Source: Pseudorhodobacter antarcticus
GTDB taxonomy: Bacteria; Pseudomonadota; Alphaproteobacteria; Rhodobacterales; Rhodobacteraceae
Length of the DNA stretch: 64,000 bases
Assembly: GCA_945862435.1 (NCBI GenBank)
Contig: CAMAXX010000010.1
Location: 1 to 64,000 of the forward strand
Reading direction: 5' to 3'
Below are positions 1 to 9,236 of the stretch, piece by piece (the stretch's first letter is position 1; each line of letters begins with the position of its first letter). The position numbers and the translations under genes were made by a program. The notes below the pieces were generated by a model. The model saw only the letters and a program-made list of their open reading frames with translations. It did no database searches and was not told the origin of the DNA.

Positions 1-83
1 GCAACCTGACGCCGTGTCAGGCCACTGGTCGTCGCTATGCGAACTGCATCCCGTTTGAACTCGTCGCTGTGTATAATTGCCAT
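1..83 (-). CDS. IS3-family transposase OrfA, N-terminal fragment
   Basis: The minus-strand reading from the ATG at 83-81 starts MAIIHSDEFKRDAV and continues RIATTSGLTRRQVA to the window edge, 27 codons without a stop. This is the characteristic start of the small helix-turn-helix protein (OrfA) of IS3-family elements, which binds the terminal repeats and by frameshifting is fused to the DDE transposase OrfB. A GGAGAC ribosome binding site lies just upstream (plus-strand 87-92). The gene is truncated by the window, so intactness of the element cannot be judged. Confidence 0.75.
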   Translation of the reverse strand, partial: MAIIHSDEFKRDAVRIATTSGLTRRQV

Positions 84-116
84 ATTCGGTCTCCTTGATG
101 GCGAGTATTGCTCTCA
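1..116 (-). mobile_element. End of an IS3-family insertion sequence (cut by window edge)
   Basis: The first 83 bases encode, on the minus strand, the N-terminus of a transposase OrfA. About 30 bases separate its start from the TGA at 116-114 that ends the neighbouring PAS gene. IS3-family elements commonly begin with TGA, so the element terminus is plausibly at 116 and its first bases may supply the stop codon of the PAS protein. The second end and any target duplication lie outside the window, so the boundary is an inference. Confidence 0.5.
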
Positions 117-692
117 AAAGACCGGAACGAAACCGTGACAGGTCCAGGGTGCGTCCAGCTTTTCGCTGCGCATACGCGTGATGCCAAAGCGGCGCGGGGT
201 GCGGCCGATGTTTCCTGAAAGGGCCAGCGCACCAATGGCTTGGTGATATTCGCCTTGCGAACCGCGAATGGGCAGCAAGATCATCCGTGCGGCCAGATGC
301 GGGCGACCAATGCCGCGCTCGGCTTCTAAGGTGATGTCAAGCGCCGTGGCCGATGTAAACACATCCTCCAAAACACGAGTTAAAGTGCCGCGCGCCACAG
401 GTTCCAGCACCATGGTCAGCGGCATGCCACGCGGATCAATGCCAATAACATCACCCACCGCACTGCCCGCCACGCGAAAGCGGCCCATGCCAGCGGCGAT
501 CCGTTCTACGATAAAGCAATTTTCAATTGCCCCGCCCAAACCGTTCGGGCTGACCATCTCGCGCTGGGGCAACGCGCAGTCTAAGCGCAACCCTTCCCAA
601 TAGCCGCGCAGAATTTGAAGGCAGGGGATGGCCGCAGGGTCTGCCAAAGCATCTTGCATTGATGCGCCGATTTTGGGGAATTCAAAAAACAT
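114..692 (-). CDS. PAS-domain (PAS_5-type) protein, possibly 3'-truncated by the IS
   Basis: A 192-residue cytoplasmic protein without membrane segment or signal peptide. The central part, roughly residues 25-160, resembles the single-PAS (PAS_5) proteins common in Rhodobacterales, with the conserved block around GMGRFRVAGSAVGDVIGIDPRG that follows an 'W-LRG---GRLVP' type N-terminal region. Such proteins are putative sensory or adaptor modules of unknown partner. The start at 692 is preceded by a GAGG motif; an internal ATG at 659 is an alternative. The final residues FVPVF run into a TGA that coincides with the likely IS terminus, so the native C-terminus may have been lost. It is divergent from gmk. 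Confidence 0.7.
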   Translation of the reverse strand: MFFEFPKIGASMQDALADPAAIPCLQILRGYWEGLRLDCALPQREMVSPNGLGGAIENCFIVERIAAGMGRFRVAGSAVGDVIGIDPRGMPLTMVLEPVARGTLTRVLEDVFTSATALDITLEAERGIGRPHLAARMILLPIRGSQGEYHQAIGALALSGNIGRTPRRFGITRMRSEKLDAPWTCHGFVPVF

Positions 693-927
693 TTGGGGCC
701 TCGGGCGTGGGAGGTGGGGCTTGGTTGGAGCTGCAAATATGGCCCCTTCTGGGCCTTTTAAAAGGGTTAGGAAACTCTATGCCGAACATGTCCATTACTA
801 TACGAATGCGTAGAGCATTTGTGGAAAATCTGAATCTTTGGTAAACGCGGGGGCTTCGGGTGGCCTTGACCTGCGCGCGCCCCTTGGATTTAAGCAAAGC
901 CAAGTGCGCAGTGCGGGGGGCGGTTTT

Positions 928-1584
928 ATGGCATCACATCGGGGTATTTTGCGGCGCAAAGGGCTGCTGCTGATCTTATCCTCGCCGTCGGGAGCAGGCA
1001 AATCCACGCTGGCGCAGCGGCTGATGGACTGGGATACCAGCCTACGCTTTTCGGTGTCGGCGACCACCCGCGGCCCCCGCGCGGGCGAGGTTGACGGTCG
1101 CGAATACTATTTTAAATCACGCGCCGAATTTCAAGAGATGACCCGCGCGGGCGATATGCTGGAACATGCCGAGGTGTTCGGCAACCTCTATGGCAGCCCG
1201 CGTGCGCCCGTCGAGGCGGCGATGGCGGCGGGACATGATACGATTTTTGATATTGATTGGCAGGGCGGCCAACAAATCCGCAACTCGGCCTTGGGGCGCG
1301 ACGTGGTGTCGGTGTTCGTACTGCCGCCTTCGATTGCCGAACTTGACGCGCGCCTGCGGGGGCGCGGTCAAGACACTGAGGACGTTATCGCAGGGCGTAT
1401 GCTGAAATCGCAAAGTGAAATCAGCCATTGGGCCGAATATGACTATGTCATCATTAACCGCGATGTTGATGCCGCCTTTGGCGAATTGACCACCATTTTG
1501 CGGGCCGAACGGATGCGCCGCGACCGCCAGCCCCATTTGGCCGACTTTGTGCGTGGCCTCAATAAGGAGTTTGAAACGCGATGA
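928..1584 (+). CDS. gmk: Guanylate kinase
   Basis: Phosphorylates GMP to GDP with ATP, in purine nucleotide salvage and synthesis, in the cytoplasm. The P-loop [10 protein letters not shown] sits at residues 18-27, followed by the GMP-binding region with [19 protein letters not shown] near residues 45-65, and [13 protein letters not shown] in the C-terminal half. The start at 928 gives 218 residues, the normal family length; the open frame extends 30 codons further upstream, but that extension has no gmk-like sequence. The stop overlaps the ATG of the following gamma-carbonic-anhydrase gene (ATGA), so the two are translationally coupled. Confidence 0.95.
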   Translation: MASHRGILRRKGLLLILSSPSGAGKSTLAQRLMDWDTSLRFSVSATTRGPRAGEVDGREYYFKSRAEFQEMTRAGDMLEHAEVFGNLYGSPRAPVEAAMAAGHDTIFDIDWQGGQQIRNSALGRDVVSVFVLPPSIAELDARLRGRGQDTEDVIAGRMLKSQSEISHWAEYDYVIINRDVDAAFGELTTILRAERMRRDRQPHLADFVRGLNKEFETR

Positions 1585-2102
1585 TCTATGCATTGGACAC
1601 GGTTGCGCCCGAGATCAGCGCGGACGCTTGGGTTGCTGAAACGGCTGTGGTCATTGGCGCGGTTACGCTGGGGGCGGGCGTGAATATTTGGTTCGGCGCG
1701 GCCCTTCGCGGCGATAATGAACGTATCAGCGTGGGCGCGGGCAGCAATGTGCAGGAAAACTGCGTGCTGCACACCGATATTGGCTATCCTTTGGACATTG
1801 GCCCAAATTGCACCATCGGCCATATGGCCCTACTGCATGGCTGCACGATTGGCGAGGGATCGCTGGTGGGCATGAATGCGACTGTGATGAATGGCGCGCG
1901 CGTGGGGCGGTTTTGCATCATCGGTGCAGGGGCGTTAGTGACAGAAGGTAAGAATATTCCTGACTATTCATTGGTTGTTGGCGCGCCTGCCAAGGTGATC
2001 CGCCAACTTGACCCCGCTGAAACCGAAGCAAGGCTGATGAAATCGGCGACCCATTACCAAAACGCAGCGCGGCGGATGGCGAAGGGGCTTAAACCGCTTT
2101 AA
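1581..2102 (+). CDS. Gamma-class carbonic anhydrase family protein (YrdA/PaaY-like)
   Basis: A 173-residue left-handed beta-helix protein built of hexapeptide repeats (for example [16 protein letters not shown]). Three histidines expected to bind the metal are visible at residues 64 (VLHTD), 81 (IGHMA) and 86 (LLHGC). Family members hydrate CO2 or act as thioesterase-like or regulatory proteins; activity cannot be predicted from sequence. It overlaps gmk by four bases and is followed by a rho-independent terminator whose stem begins inside the last codons. Confidence 0.88.
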   Translation: MIYALDTVAPEISADAWVAETAVVIGAVTLGAGVNIWFGAALRGDNERISVGAGSNVQENCVLHTDIGYPLDIGPNCTIGHMALLHGCTIGEGSLVGMNATVMNGARVGRFCIIGAGALVTEGKNIPDYSLVVGAPAKVIRQLDPAETEARLMKSATHYQNAARRMAKGLKPL

Positions 2103-2118
2103 GCCCCTATGATTTTTT
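2084..2118 (+). terminator. Rho-independent terminator after the gmk operon
   Basis: A perfect 10-bp stem (GGGGCTTAAA / TTTAAGCCCC) with a CCGC loop spans 2084-2107 and is followed by TATGATTTTTT. The stem overlaps the last codons and stop of the carbonic-anhydrase gene. It separates this plus-strand operon from the convergent gap gene. Confidence 0.8.
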
Positions 2119-2133
2119 GAAAACGGTTTAACG

Positions 2134-3135
2134 TTAAATCAGTTTGCCCATCGCAACGGCGGTATCTGCCATGCGATTGGAAAAGCCCCATTCGTTGTCA
2201 TACCACGACAGGATGCGCACCATCGTTCCATCCAGAACTTTGGTCTGATCCATATGGAAGACCGATGAATGCGGGTCGTGGTTGAAATCGCTCGACACAT
2301 TTGGCTGGTCGGTATAGCCTAAAATGCCGTTCAGGCGGCCATCGGCGGCGGCGCGAATGGCGGCGTTCACCTCGTCTATCGTGGTCGCGCGGGATGCTTC
2401 AAAAACCAAATCAACAACCGAGACATTGGGCGTTGGCACGCGAATGGCCACGCCGTCCAGCTTGCCCTTCAGTTCGGGCAGAACCAGACCCACGGCTTTG
2501 GCAGCCCCCGTGCTGGTTGGGATCATCGACAGGGCCGCCGCGCGGGCGCGATAAAGGTCTTTGTGCATTGTATCTAACGTGGGCTGATCGCCTGTATAGC
2601 TGTGGATCGTGGTCATAAAGCCGCGCGTGATGCCAATGGCCGAATGCAGCACCTGAGCGACGGGCGATAGGCAGTTTGTGGTGCAACTGGCGTTCGACAC
2701 GATGATATCGTCGCGGGTCAGCGTGCCGTGGTTTACACCATAAACGATTGTTTTATCGGCATTATCTCCAGGCGCTGAAATAAGCACGCGCTTGGATCCG
2801 TTTTCCAGATGCGCCGCGCATTTTTCTTTGCTGGTAAAAATGCCCGTGCATTCCATCACCACATCCACATCAGCCCATGGCAATTCGGCGGGGTTGCGCA
2901 GCGCCGTCACGCGGATGGGGCCGCGGCCCACGTCAATCCAATCTGGCCCAGTCGTCACGGTCGCAGGAAAGCGGCCATGCACCGAATCAAAGCGCAGCAA
3001 ATGGGCATTGGTTTCCACTGGCCCCAGATCGTTGATGGCCACCACTTCAATATCGGAGCGCCCCGATTCAATGATGCCGCGTAGAATGTTGCGGCCAATA
3101 CGGCCAAATCCGTTGATGGCAACTTTTACAGCCAT
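2134..3135 (-). CDS. gap: Type I glyceraldehyde-3-phosphate dehydrogenase
   Basis: Converts glyceraldehyde 3-phosphate, NAD+ and phosphate to 1,3-bisphosphoglycerate, reversibly, in glycolysis and gluconeogenesis. The N-terminal Rossmann motif INGFGRIGR is at residues 7-15; the catalytic cysteine is Cys151 in [12 protein letters not shown]; and the C-terminal [10 protein letters not shown] signature is intact. The start at 3135 gives 333 residues, the family length, and has AGGAG seven bases upstream; a longer open frame to 3234 lacks support. Transketolase lies downstream on the same strand in this window, so two central-carbon genes are close neighbours. Confidence 0.96.
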   Translation of the reverse strand: MAVKVAINGFGRIGRNILRGIIESGRSDIEVVAINDLGPVETNAHLLRFDSVHGRFPATVTTGPDWIDVGRGPIRVTALRNPAELPWADVDVVMECTGIFTSKEKCAAHLENGSKRVLISAPGDNADKTIVYGVNHGTLTRDDIIVSNASCTTNCLSPVAQVLHSAIGITRGFMTTIHSYTGDQPTLDTMHKDLYRARAAALSMIPTSTGAAKAVGLVLPELKGKLDGVAIRVPTPNVSVVDLVFEASRATTIDEVNAAIRAAADGRLNGILGYTDQPNVSSDFNHDPHSSVFHMDQTKVLDGTMVRILSWYDNEWGFSNRMADTAVAMGKLI

Positions 3136-3249
3136 GGAATTCTCCTGATCATTGCGCGACACCTTCATGGGTGTGGGGCCGCAAGTTGGGTGGCGTATGC
3201 ACGCGCTGACACCACATTTCGCGCCAATATTCAACGCCCAAAGCGCAGC

Positions 3250-3393
3250 CTATGCCCAAAACTTCAGATAATCGATCAAATCCAGCAGCTTAAAGACCAA
3301 AAATAGGCTTGCACTGCCGCCATTGAACACAAGATCGGCCAGAATCGCAGCAAAAATCAATCCGGCAACCCATGCCGCCTCTAGATTGGTCAT
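3250..3393 (-). CDS. Small one- or two-helix membrane protein
   Basis: A 47-residue reading frame starting at the ATG at 3393, with AAAGGG upstream. Residues 6-21 (AAWVAGLIFAAILADL) and 28-45 (ASLFLVFKLLDLIDYL) are hydrophobic, so the product is probably a small inner-membrane protein. It is 114 bases upstream of gap on the same strand. I recognise no family; short hypothetical proteins are often found next to gap in this group. The longer frame to 3444 lacks a good ribosome binding site. Confidence 0.5.
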   Translation of the reverse strand: MTNLEAAWVAGLIFAAILADLVFNGGSASLFLVFKLLDLIDYLKFWA

Positions 3394-3809
3394 ATTTGCC
3401 CTTTCGTTCAACACAATTCCCTTTGCCCCTGCAATTTCGGCCACAAGGTCGGAACATCGTCTTTTTCATTCATTGCACGCCAAAATGCGCCCCCACGGCT
3501 GCGCATCTTTGCCAGTTTGGCGCAAGGATAGACGATTGTCGCGCAGGGTAAAAGTCGATTGCGCCTTTGGGGGCATGATCTTGGGCGAGAACTCTCGTCA
3601 AAACCGACCGCGCAGTCATGCCCCGCACAGAGGCGTTGGTGACGGATTTTCTACACCATTTTGGTGGAAAAATGACGCAAGTTCCAGTGCGCAAGAATTT
3701 TTGACATCCATTACAATATGTTATTGGCAGGGCTGCCCAAGTAGGCGCGCATTGCTTGCTTGGCATTTGCCCGCCCTTGCCTTAGCCTTGCGCAAAATGA
3801 GGTGATGAT
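3394..3809. other. Intergenic region without a convincing gene
   Basis: 416 bases between the small membrane protein gene and the DUF808 gene. Open frames occur on both strands (for example 3470-3766 minus and a 28-codon frame at 3617-3703 plus) but none has a good ribosome binding site or family resemblance. A consensus-like TTGACA stands at 3701-3706 without a good -10 element 16-18 bases later. It may hold promoters of the flanking divergent genes or a degraded gene. Confidence 0.4.
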
Positions 3810-4784
3810 ATGAGCGGACTTCTGGCCCTTTTGGATGATGTGGCGGCCCTAGCCAAAGTGGCGGCGGCTTCGGTTGATGATATTGCGGCGGCGGCGGCCA
3901 AAGCGGGGGCCAAGGCAGCCGGGGTGGTGATTGACGATGCCGCGGTGACCCCAAAATATGTGCACGGCTTTGCCGCTGAACGCGAATTGCCGATCATCTG
4001 GCGCATCGCTAAAGGCAGTTTAAAGAACAAACTGATAATCTTGCTGCCTGCTTTACTCGCGCTAAACTATTTTGCGCCTGCTGTCATAACGCCATTGCTG
4101 ATGCTGGGTGGGGCCTACCTATGCTTTGAAGGGGCAGAAAAACTGCTGCACGCCTTTGCTCCGCATGCCGATGAGGATGTTGCGGCAGATCACGACACGG
4201 GTGATGCGGCCCACCTCGAGGAAGAAAAAGTCGCGGGCGCCATCAAGACAGATTTCATTCTATCTGCGGAAATTATGACCATTGCGCTGGCCACCATTCC
4301 GGATGGCGCGCTGTGGCTAGAGGCGGTGACCCTTGCCATCGTCGGCACGCTGATCACGGTTGTGGTCTATGGCGCGGTCGCGCTGATTGTGAAGATGGAT
4401 GATATCGGGTTGCACATGGCGGCCAATCAGCGCACCGCCCCCGCGCGCGCCTTTGGGCGCGGCCTTGTGCTGGCAATGCCGCGTGTGATGACATTTCTGT
4501 CGGTCGTCGGCACGGCGGCGATGCTTTGGGTCGGCGGCAATATTGTGGTGCATGGGCTGGAGGTGACGCATCTTTGGGTTTGGCCCTACACCACAAGCCA
4601 CCACATGGCCGAGATTGCAGCCGCCGCCATTCCCGCTGCTGCTGGGTTCATGGCGTGGGGCGTGACCGCATTTTTCGATGGCATCGTCGGTGTGATTCTG
4701 GGCGCGGCGCTGATCCCTGTAGTGACAAAAGGCATCGTGCCGCTTTGGGGCATGATGCGGGCCAGTATGGCGCGGGGGAAATAG
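3810..4784 (+). CDS. DUF808 family inner-membrane protein (YedI-like)
   Basis: A 324-residue protein matching the DUF808 family. The N-terminal soluble segment contains SGLLALLDDVAALAKVAA and the conserved GVVIDDAAVTPKYVHGF; it is followed by several hydrophobic helices (about residues 75-110, 145-200 and 220-310) with the conserved LGGAYLCFEGAEKLLH. Function of the family is unknown, although its members are widespread in proteobacteria. GAGG lies 8 bases before the ATG. It stands alone on the plus strand. Confidence 0.88.
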   Translation: MSGLLALLDDVAALAKVAAASVDDIAAAAAKAGAKAAGVVIDDAAVTPKYVHGFAAERELPIIWRIAKGSLKNKLIILLPALLALNYFAPAVITPLLMLGGAYLCFEGAEKLLHAFAPHADEDVAADHDTGDAAHLEEEKVAGAIKTDFILSAEIMTIALATIPDGALWLEAVTLAIVGTLITVVVYGAVALIVKMDDIGLHMAANQRTAPARAFGRGLVLAMPRVMTFLSVVGTAAMLWVGGNIVVHGLEVTHLWVWPYTTSHHMAEIAAAAIPAAAGFMAWGVTAFFDGIVGVILGAALIPVVTKGIVPLWGMMRASMARGK

Positions 4785-4920
4785 CGGGGCTTGCCCCCCA
4801 CTGGGCCAATGGCCCATTCACCCCGGGCGATATTTAGGAAAAGGAGAAACGCCGCTCCGCCTTCTCTTGCTTTCAAATATCTTAAGGTTTGAGCGCAGCG
4901 AGGGGGACAAAGCCCCCCTG
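4785..4920. repeat. Degenerate member of the intergenic ATATTT hairpin family
   Basis: Between DUF808 and tkt. GGGGC-tt-GCCCC at 4786-4797 and GGGCC-aat-GGCCC at 4803-4815 form short hairpins; two imperfect inverted arms with ATATTT/AAATAT cores lie at 4828-4851 and 4859-4883; a last G/C hairpin is at 4902-4917. The order (G/C hairpin, long ATATTT hairpin, G/C hairpin) equals that of the elements at 42.63-42.81 kb and 58.93-59.07 kb, but the arms match less well here. Confidence 0.5.
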
Positions 4921-4932
4921 TTTCAAGGTCAC

Positions 4933-6948
4933 TTACAGCAGCGATTTCGCAGCCTCGGCTGCCGCCTCTGCCGTAATGCCAAACTGCTTATACAACACTT
5001 CGGCGGGGGCAGATGCGCCAAAGCTGGTCATCCCGACAAAAGCCTCGCGCCCGAATCTGCCGCGCTCGCCCAAAAGCCAACGATCCCAGCCTTGCCGCAC
5101 GCCTGCCTCGATCGCCACGCGCACGGGGCCAGGGGGCAGGATTTTGCGGCGATACGCCTCATCTTGCTGCGCGAACAGCTCCATGCAGGGCATAGACACA
5201 ACGCGCGTGCCAATACCGCCAGCTTGCAGCAGATCGCGCGCTTTCAGGGCGATTTCCACTTCTGATCCAGTGGCCATCAAAATCACCTGACGCTTACCGT
5301 CCGCTTCGGCCAGCACATAGGCCCCTTTGGCCGATAGATTGGTGTTGGTGTGCACGCGGCGCACTGTGGGCAGGTTCTGGCGCGACAGGGCCATAACGGA
5401 AGGGGTGGTTTTGGCAGTCAGTGCAAGTTCCCACGCTTCGGCGGTTTCCACCAGATCGGCGGGACGAAAGACGTAAGTATTCGGCGTGGCGCGCGAAATC
5501 GCCAGATGTTCGACGGGTTGGTGCGTGGGGCCATCCTCGCCCAGACCAATCGAATCATGCGTCATCACATAGACTACAGGAATGCCCATCAGCGCCGACA
5601 GGCGCATCGCAGGGCGGGCGTAATCGGTAAAGGCCATAAACGTGCCCGAATAAGGGCGCATCCCGCCATGCAAAGCCATGCCGTTCATCGCCGAAGCCAT
5701 GCCATGCTCGCGGATGCCCCAATACATGTAGCGGCCCGCGCGATTATCGGGGGTGAACACGCCCAGATCGGCGGTTTTTGTGTTGTTGGAACCCGTTAAA
5801 TCGGCCGATCCGCCAAAGGTTTCGGGCATAATTGGATTGACCGCCACCAGCACCTTTTCCGATGCCGTGCGGGTGGCGAGTTTCGGCGCATCAGCGCTTG
5901 CTGCCTTTTTGACAGCGCGCACGGTGCTTGCCAGTTTGGCGGGGGCGTCCAGCGCAAAGACACGCTTGAATTCGGCCTGTTTGGCAGGCGATAGGGCGGC
6001 AAAGCGTTTGGCCCATTCGGCATGAGCCGTTGCCCCGCGCGCGCCGAACGCCTCCCATTCTGCCTTGATCTTGGCAGGCACGTCAAATGGCCCCGATGTC
6101 CAGCCATAGGCGGCCTTGGTGGCGGCCATTTGATCTTTATCAGTCAGCGCCCCGTGGCCTTTGGACGTATCCTGCGCCGCATGGCCCAGTGCGATATGGG
6201 TTTTGCAGGCAATCATCGTGGGGCGGTCAGACTTTTTCGCAGCCGTCAGCGCGCGGTCAATGTCGGCCGCATCATGCCCGTCGCAGGACAGAACATTCCA
6301 GCCCGACGCAGCAAAGCGCGCCTTTTGATCGGTGATATCAGCAAGGTCAACTTTGCCGTCAATGGTGATGCCATTGTCATCCCACAGCACGATCAAACGC
6401 GAGAGTTTTTGTTTGCCAGCAATGCCGATGGCCTCTTGGGACACGCCTTCCATTAGGCAGCCATCGCCTGCGATGACATAGGTGTAATGGTCGACAATCT
6501 TCGCGCCCCAGTGCGCGCGCAGGTTTTCTTCTGCCATCGCAAAGCCAACCGAATTGGCAATCCCTTGACCCAATGGCCCCGTGGTGGTTTCTACACCATC
6601 GACATGGCCATATTCAGGATGACCTGCCGTAATCGCGCCCCATTGGCGAAAGTTTTTGATCTGATCCAGCGTCATGTCCTTGTACCCTGTCAGATACAAG
6701 AGGCTGTAAATCAGCATGCTGCCATGGCCGGCCGACAGAATGAAACGGTCGCGGTCGGTCCAGCGCGGCGCGGCGGGGTCAAAGCGCAGATGCCGCTCGA
6801 ACAGCACCGTGGCCACATCTGCCATGCCCATCGGCATGCCCGAATGGCCTGAATTTGCGGCAGCAACCGCATCCAGTGTCAGGGCGCGGATGGCAGCAGC
6901 GCGCATCCAATGGCTAGGGTTTTTGGCGGCGATTTGGGCGATATTCAC
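4933..6948 (-). CDS. tkt: Transketolase
   Basis: Thiamine-diphosphate enzyme that moves two-carbon units between ketose and aldose phosphates in the pentose phosphate or Calvin pathway. 671 residues, normal length. The TPP-binding GDGCLMEG motif is at about residues 161-168, with the substrate histidines in SGHSGMPMG and [17 protein letters not shown]; the [13 protein letters not shown] block and [14 protein letters not shown] mark the pyrimidine domain. The start is a GTG at 6948 with AGGA about eight bases upstream (plus-strand 6957-6960). The start codon choice is supported by the usual N-terminus before [16 protein letters not shown]. Confidence 0.96.
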   Translation of the reverse strand: MNIAQIAAKNPSHWMRAAAIRALTLDAVAAANSGHSGMPMGMADVATVLFERHLRFDPAAPRWTDRDRFILSAGHGSMLIYSLLYLTGYKDMTLDQIKNFRQWGAITAGHPEYGHVDGVETTTGPLGQGIANSVGFAMAEENLRAHWGAKIVDHYTYVIAGDGCLMEGVSQEAIGIAGKQKLSRLIVLWDDNGITIDGKVDLADITDQKARFAASGWNVLSCDGHDAADIDRALTAAKKSDRPTMIACKTHIALGHAAQDTSKGHGALTDKDQMAATKAAYGWTSGPFDVPAKIKAEWEAFGARGATAHAEWAKRFAALSPAKQAEFKRVFALDAPAKLASTVRAVKKAASADAPKLATRTASEKVLVAVNPIMPETFGGSADLTGSNNTKTADLGVFTPDNRAGRYMYWGIREHGMASAMNGMALHGGMRPYSGTFMAFTDYARPAMRLSALMGIPVVYVMTHDSIGLGEDGPTHQPVEHLAISRATPNTYVFRPADLVETAEAWELALTAKTTPSVMALSRQNLPTVRRVHTNTNLSAKGAYVLAEADGKRQVILMATGSEVEIALKARDLLQAGGIGTRVVSMPCMELFAQQDEAYRRKILPPGPVRVAIEAGVRQGWDRWLLGERGRFGREAFVGMTSFGASAPAEVLYKQFGITAEAAAEAAKSLL

Positions 6949-7105
6949 GGCAGAAGTCCTATGCTTAGTGATCCTAGCATTGACCTAACGGGATGGGGGG
7001 GCAAGATCAAGCCGCGCGCGCATTTTTGGTGATATGCGCTTGACGAATGCGCCAGATCAACCGACACTTGCACAGATACGATTGCCGAAGTTGGGGCCAA
7101 GTGGC

Positions 7106-7600
7106 ATGTCCGAAGACATTACAGAGCTATCGCGCCGCATTAGCGCTGCCTTTGATCGCGTGGATCAGGGGCTAGAAGTCCTGTCTCGCAAAAGCGTGCC
7201 CGCCACCATCACCGCCCCCATCACCGCCCCCAATCCAGCCGCTGAAGTCGAGGGCAGCGCGGCATTACTTCGCGCGTTAGAGGCGGCCCGTGCAAGCAGT
7301 GATGATTGGGCCGAACGCTACCGCGCCTTGCAGGCACAAATGGGCGCTGAATCGCTTGCCATGGCGTCGGAAATTACCCGCCTGACGGGCGAACTTGCCG
7401 CAGCGCGCGCGTCTGTCGCCCCCGTTGCCGATACCGCCCCCGCAGGCGATAACACCGATCTTGACGCGTTGACCGCCTGCATCGCCGAGCAAGAGGCCGA
7501 ACTGGAAACCCTACGCGCCGAGCGCGCGTTCGATGCCACGGAACTTGCGGCCATCATCGCAGCCCTTGATCCTTTGGTACACGAGGCCCCCCATGTCTGA
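7106..7600 (+). CDS. Coiled-coil protein upstream of zapA
   Basis: 164 residues from the ATG at 7106 (MSEDITELSRRISAAFDRV). It is charged and Ala/Glu-rich, with predicted coiled coil at residues 1-30 and 50-100 and again at 125-155, and no membrane segment. Its 3' end overlaps zapA by 8 bases, so it is probably co-translated with it and may act with ZapA at the division site; this is inference from position. The frame extends 24 codons further upstream, but the internal ATG starts a more regular amphipathic sequence. Confidence 0.65.
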   Translation: MSEDITELSRRISAAFDRVDQGLEVLSRKSVPATITAPITAPNPAAEVEGSAALLRALEAARASSDDWAERYRALQAQMGAESLAMASEITRLTGELAAARASVAPVADTAPAGDNTDLDALTACIAEQEAELETLRAERAFDATELAAIIAALDPLVHEAPHV

Positions 7601-7949
7601 TCTGGAAATCCAAATCGGCGGGCGCAATTTTATGGTTGCCTGCCAACCTGGAGAAGAGCAGTTTCTAATGTCTGCCGCCGCCATGCTTGATGCCGAGGCG
7701 CAGCCGTTGGTAATCCAAATGGGCCGCCTGCCCGAGGCGCGGATGTTGCTGATGGCGGCGCTAATGCTAGCGGACAAGACTGCAAGCTATGAAGACGAAC
7801 TGCGCCAGTTGCGCGCCGAACTCGACGGCCCTGCGCCAGCGCCGCAAACTGTGCAAGTCGCGGTCGTGCCCCAACAGGTTTCAGATTCGATGGCCGAAAT
7901 TGCCGCAAGGGCCGAAGCGCTGGCCCAGCAAATCGAAGATATGGCCTGA
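7593..7949 (+). CDS. zapA: Cell division protein ZapA
   Basis: 118 residues. The N-terminal region (LEIQIGGRNFMVACQPGEEQFLMSAA) is the ZapA fold that binds FtsZ, and the C-terminal third is helical and charged, suited to the known tetrameric coiled coil. ZapA bundles FtsZ protofilaments at midcell. The ATG at 7593 lies inside the upstream coiled-coil gene (8-base overlap), indicating coupling. Divergence from the enterobacterial protein is large, so the call rests on the N-terminal pattern and length. Confidence 0.8.
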   Translation: MSDLEIQIGGRNFMVACQPGEEQFLMSAAAMLDAEAQPLVIQMGRLPEARMLLMAALMLADKTASYEDELRQLRAELDGPAPAPQTVQVAVVPQQVSDSMAEIAARAEALAQQIEDMA

Positions 7950-8068
7950 CGTAAATTTCCGATGCCTTCGGCAAGGATATATTTTCCTTAGTGAAAGCGC
8001 TTTCAGACAGGCACAAATATCCGCGGGGCGAGCAAAGCGTTGCGGCGCGCGCCGCCAGTTTGCCCAAG
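7950..8068. other. Convergent intergenic region with ATATTT-type inverted repeat
   Basis: Between zapA and the minus-strand glutaredoxin gene. It contains a small TGCC-ttc-GGCA stem near 7968-7978, then GGATATATTTTCC and, about 40 bases on, CAAATATCC, an imperfect inverted pair resembling the arms of the larger intergenic hairpin family. No gene seen. Confidence 0.35.
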
Positions 8069-8428
8069 TTATCCGTTTGCTTCGCGGATTTTGTCAGCGG
8101 CGGATTTATCAAATGCCAAGCCTTTCTCGGCCAGCAATTGATCTAGCTCGCCCGATAGGGCCATCTCGATGGCAATATCGCAGCCACCCACAAATTCGCC
8201 CTTCACGTACAACTGTGGAATCGTCGGCCAATCAGAAAAATCCTTAATCCCTTGGCGGATTTCGGCATCGGCCAGCACGTTTACATCTGCATATTCTACG
8301 CCGATATAGTTCAAAATGCCCGCGACTTTGGATGAAAAGCCGCATTGCGGCATCATCTTAGTGCCTTTCATGAACAGCACCACATCGTTCTTTTGCACCA
8401 TATCGCGGATTAGGTCTTGTGCGCTCAT
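8069..8428 (-). CDS. grxD: Monothiol glutaredoxin, Grx4/GrxD type (CGFS)
   Basis: 119 residues with the monothiol active site CGFS at residues 29-32 preceded by FMKGTKMMPQ, and the glutathione-binding WPTIPQLYVKGEFVGGCDI. CGFS glutaredoxins ligate a [2Fe-2S] cluster with glutathione and pass it to client proteins, often with a BolA partner. Here bolA is immediately upstream on the same strand (19-base gap), which fits the known Grx4-BolA pairing in iron sensing and Fe-S trafficking. Confidence 0.94.
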   Translation of the reverse strand: MSAQDLIRDMVQKNDVVLFMKGTKMMPQCGFSSKVAGILNYIGVEYADVNVLADAEIRQGIKDFSDWPTIPQLYVKGEFVGGCDIAIEMALSGELDQLLAEKGLAFDKSAADKIREANG

Positions 8429-8447
8429 ATCGGCTACTCCTTTTCAA

Positions 8448-8684
8448 TTATTCGGGGGCTTTGGTGGTCAGCGCCAGCGCGTGCAGCGCGCCGCTTGGCC
8501 CATCCATTTTGCCCTTCAAGCTGGCATAAACCGCGCGTTGTTGCTGAACGCGGTTCATGCCCTTAAAACTGGCGTCAATCACAGTTGCCGCAAAATGTTG
8601 GCCATCGTCGCCCTGCACCGACACCTGCGCATTGGGAAATGCGGCGCGGATCAGGTTTTCGATGTCATAGGCGTCGATGGGCAT
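8448..8684 (-). CDS. bolA: BolA family protein
   Basis: 78 residues from the ATG at 8684 (MPIDAYDIENLIRAAFP). The conserved BolA segment DGQHFAATVIDASFKGMNRVQQQRAVYASL carries the class II helix-turn-helix-like fold and the histidine (GQHF) used in shared cluster binding with Grx4. The longer frame to 8738 starts in poorly conserved sequence. Very likely in one transcript with grxD; the pair would act in iron homeostasis. Confidence 0.92.
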   Translation of the reverse strand: MPIDAYDIENLIRAAFPNAQVSVQGDDGQHFAATVIDASFKGMNRVQQQRAVYASLKGKMDGPSGALHALALTTKAPE

Positions 8685-8744
8685 GGGCGGGCTCCTGTGG
8701 TCTGTCATGAATGTAGGGTGCAGTTTGCGCGCATGCAAGGGTTC

Positions 8745-9236
8745 TCAGCCGCGCTGGACTGCCCATTCTGCGCGCAAAATGCCATAAATCCATTGATCCA
8801 AGGCGCAGTTCAGCGGCGCGCAAAAGCCATGCGCGCGCAGCTTACCTTCCAACTGATAGCCGCAATCGGTATATGCCTTTTGCGCGCGCAGATTGTCGAA
8901 ATTGGTGTCCAGCCAAACCCGCTCTGCGCCAAGGTGTTCAAAAGCGTAATCAGTCAGCATTTGCACAAATACGCGCCCTTGGCCGCGCCCGACCTCGCGC
9001 AGCGCAAGGCGGCGGAGTTCCACCGCCTTCGCGCGGCTAGCCAGTTCGCAAAACAGGGCAAAGCCAGCAGATTGATCTGCGCCTATCTCGACGATCAGCA
9101 GGCGAGCATTTGGATCCTCAATATAGGCCAGCAGGGCTGCATCATCCTCGTCTGTAATCAGCACGGAATGCTGCGGCAACTGCGCGATGTCTCGGATCGC
9201 AGGAATATCGCCAGGGGTGGCGGGGCGCAGCTTCAC
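8745..9236 (-). CDS. GNAT family N-acetyltransferase
   Basis: 163 residues with the N-terminal GNAT start [19 protein letters not shown] and the acetyl-CoA-binding motif A region [21 protein letters not shown] (about residues 85-105), then [27 protein letters not shown]. The acceptor is unknown. Its ATG overlaps the stop of purL (ATGA), so it is translated from the purL transcript; upstream bolA follows 60 bases later on the same strand. Confidence 0.85.
   Translation of the reverse strand: MKLRPATPGDIPAIRDIAQLPQHSVLITDEDDAALLAYIEDPNARLLIVEIGADQSAGFALFCELASRAKAVELRRLALREVGRGQGRVFVQMLTDYAFEHLGAERVWLDTNFDNLRAQKAYTDCGYQLEGKLRAHGFCAPLNCALDQWIYGILRAEWAVQRG

Noticed and set aside
3701..3706. Consensus TTGACA as a promoter -35 for the DUF808 gene
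   Set aside because: No acceptable -10 hexamer at 16-18 bases; the TACAAT that follows is only 6 bases away.
3470..3766. 98-codon minus-strand frame in the gap-DUF808 intergenic region
   Set aside because: No ribosome binding site, no recognisable domain, Cys/Trp/Arg-rich random-looking composition, and an overlapping open frame on the other strand.
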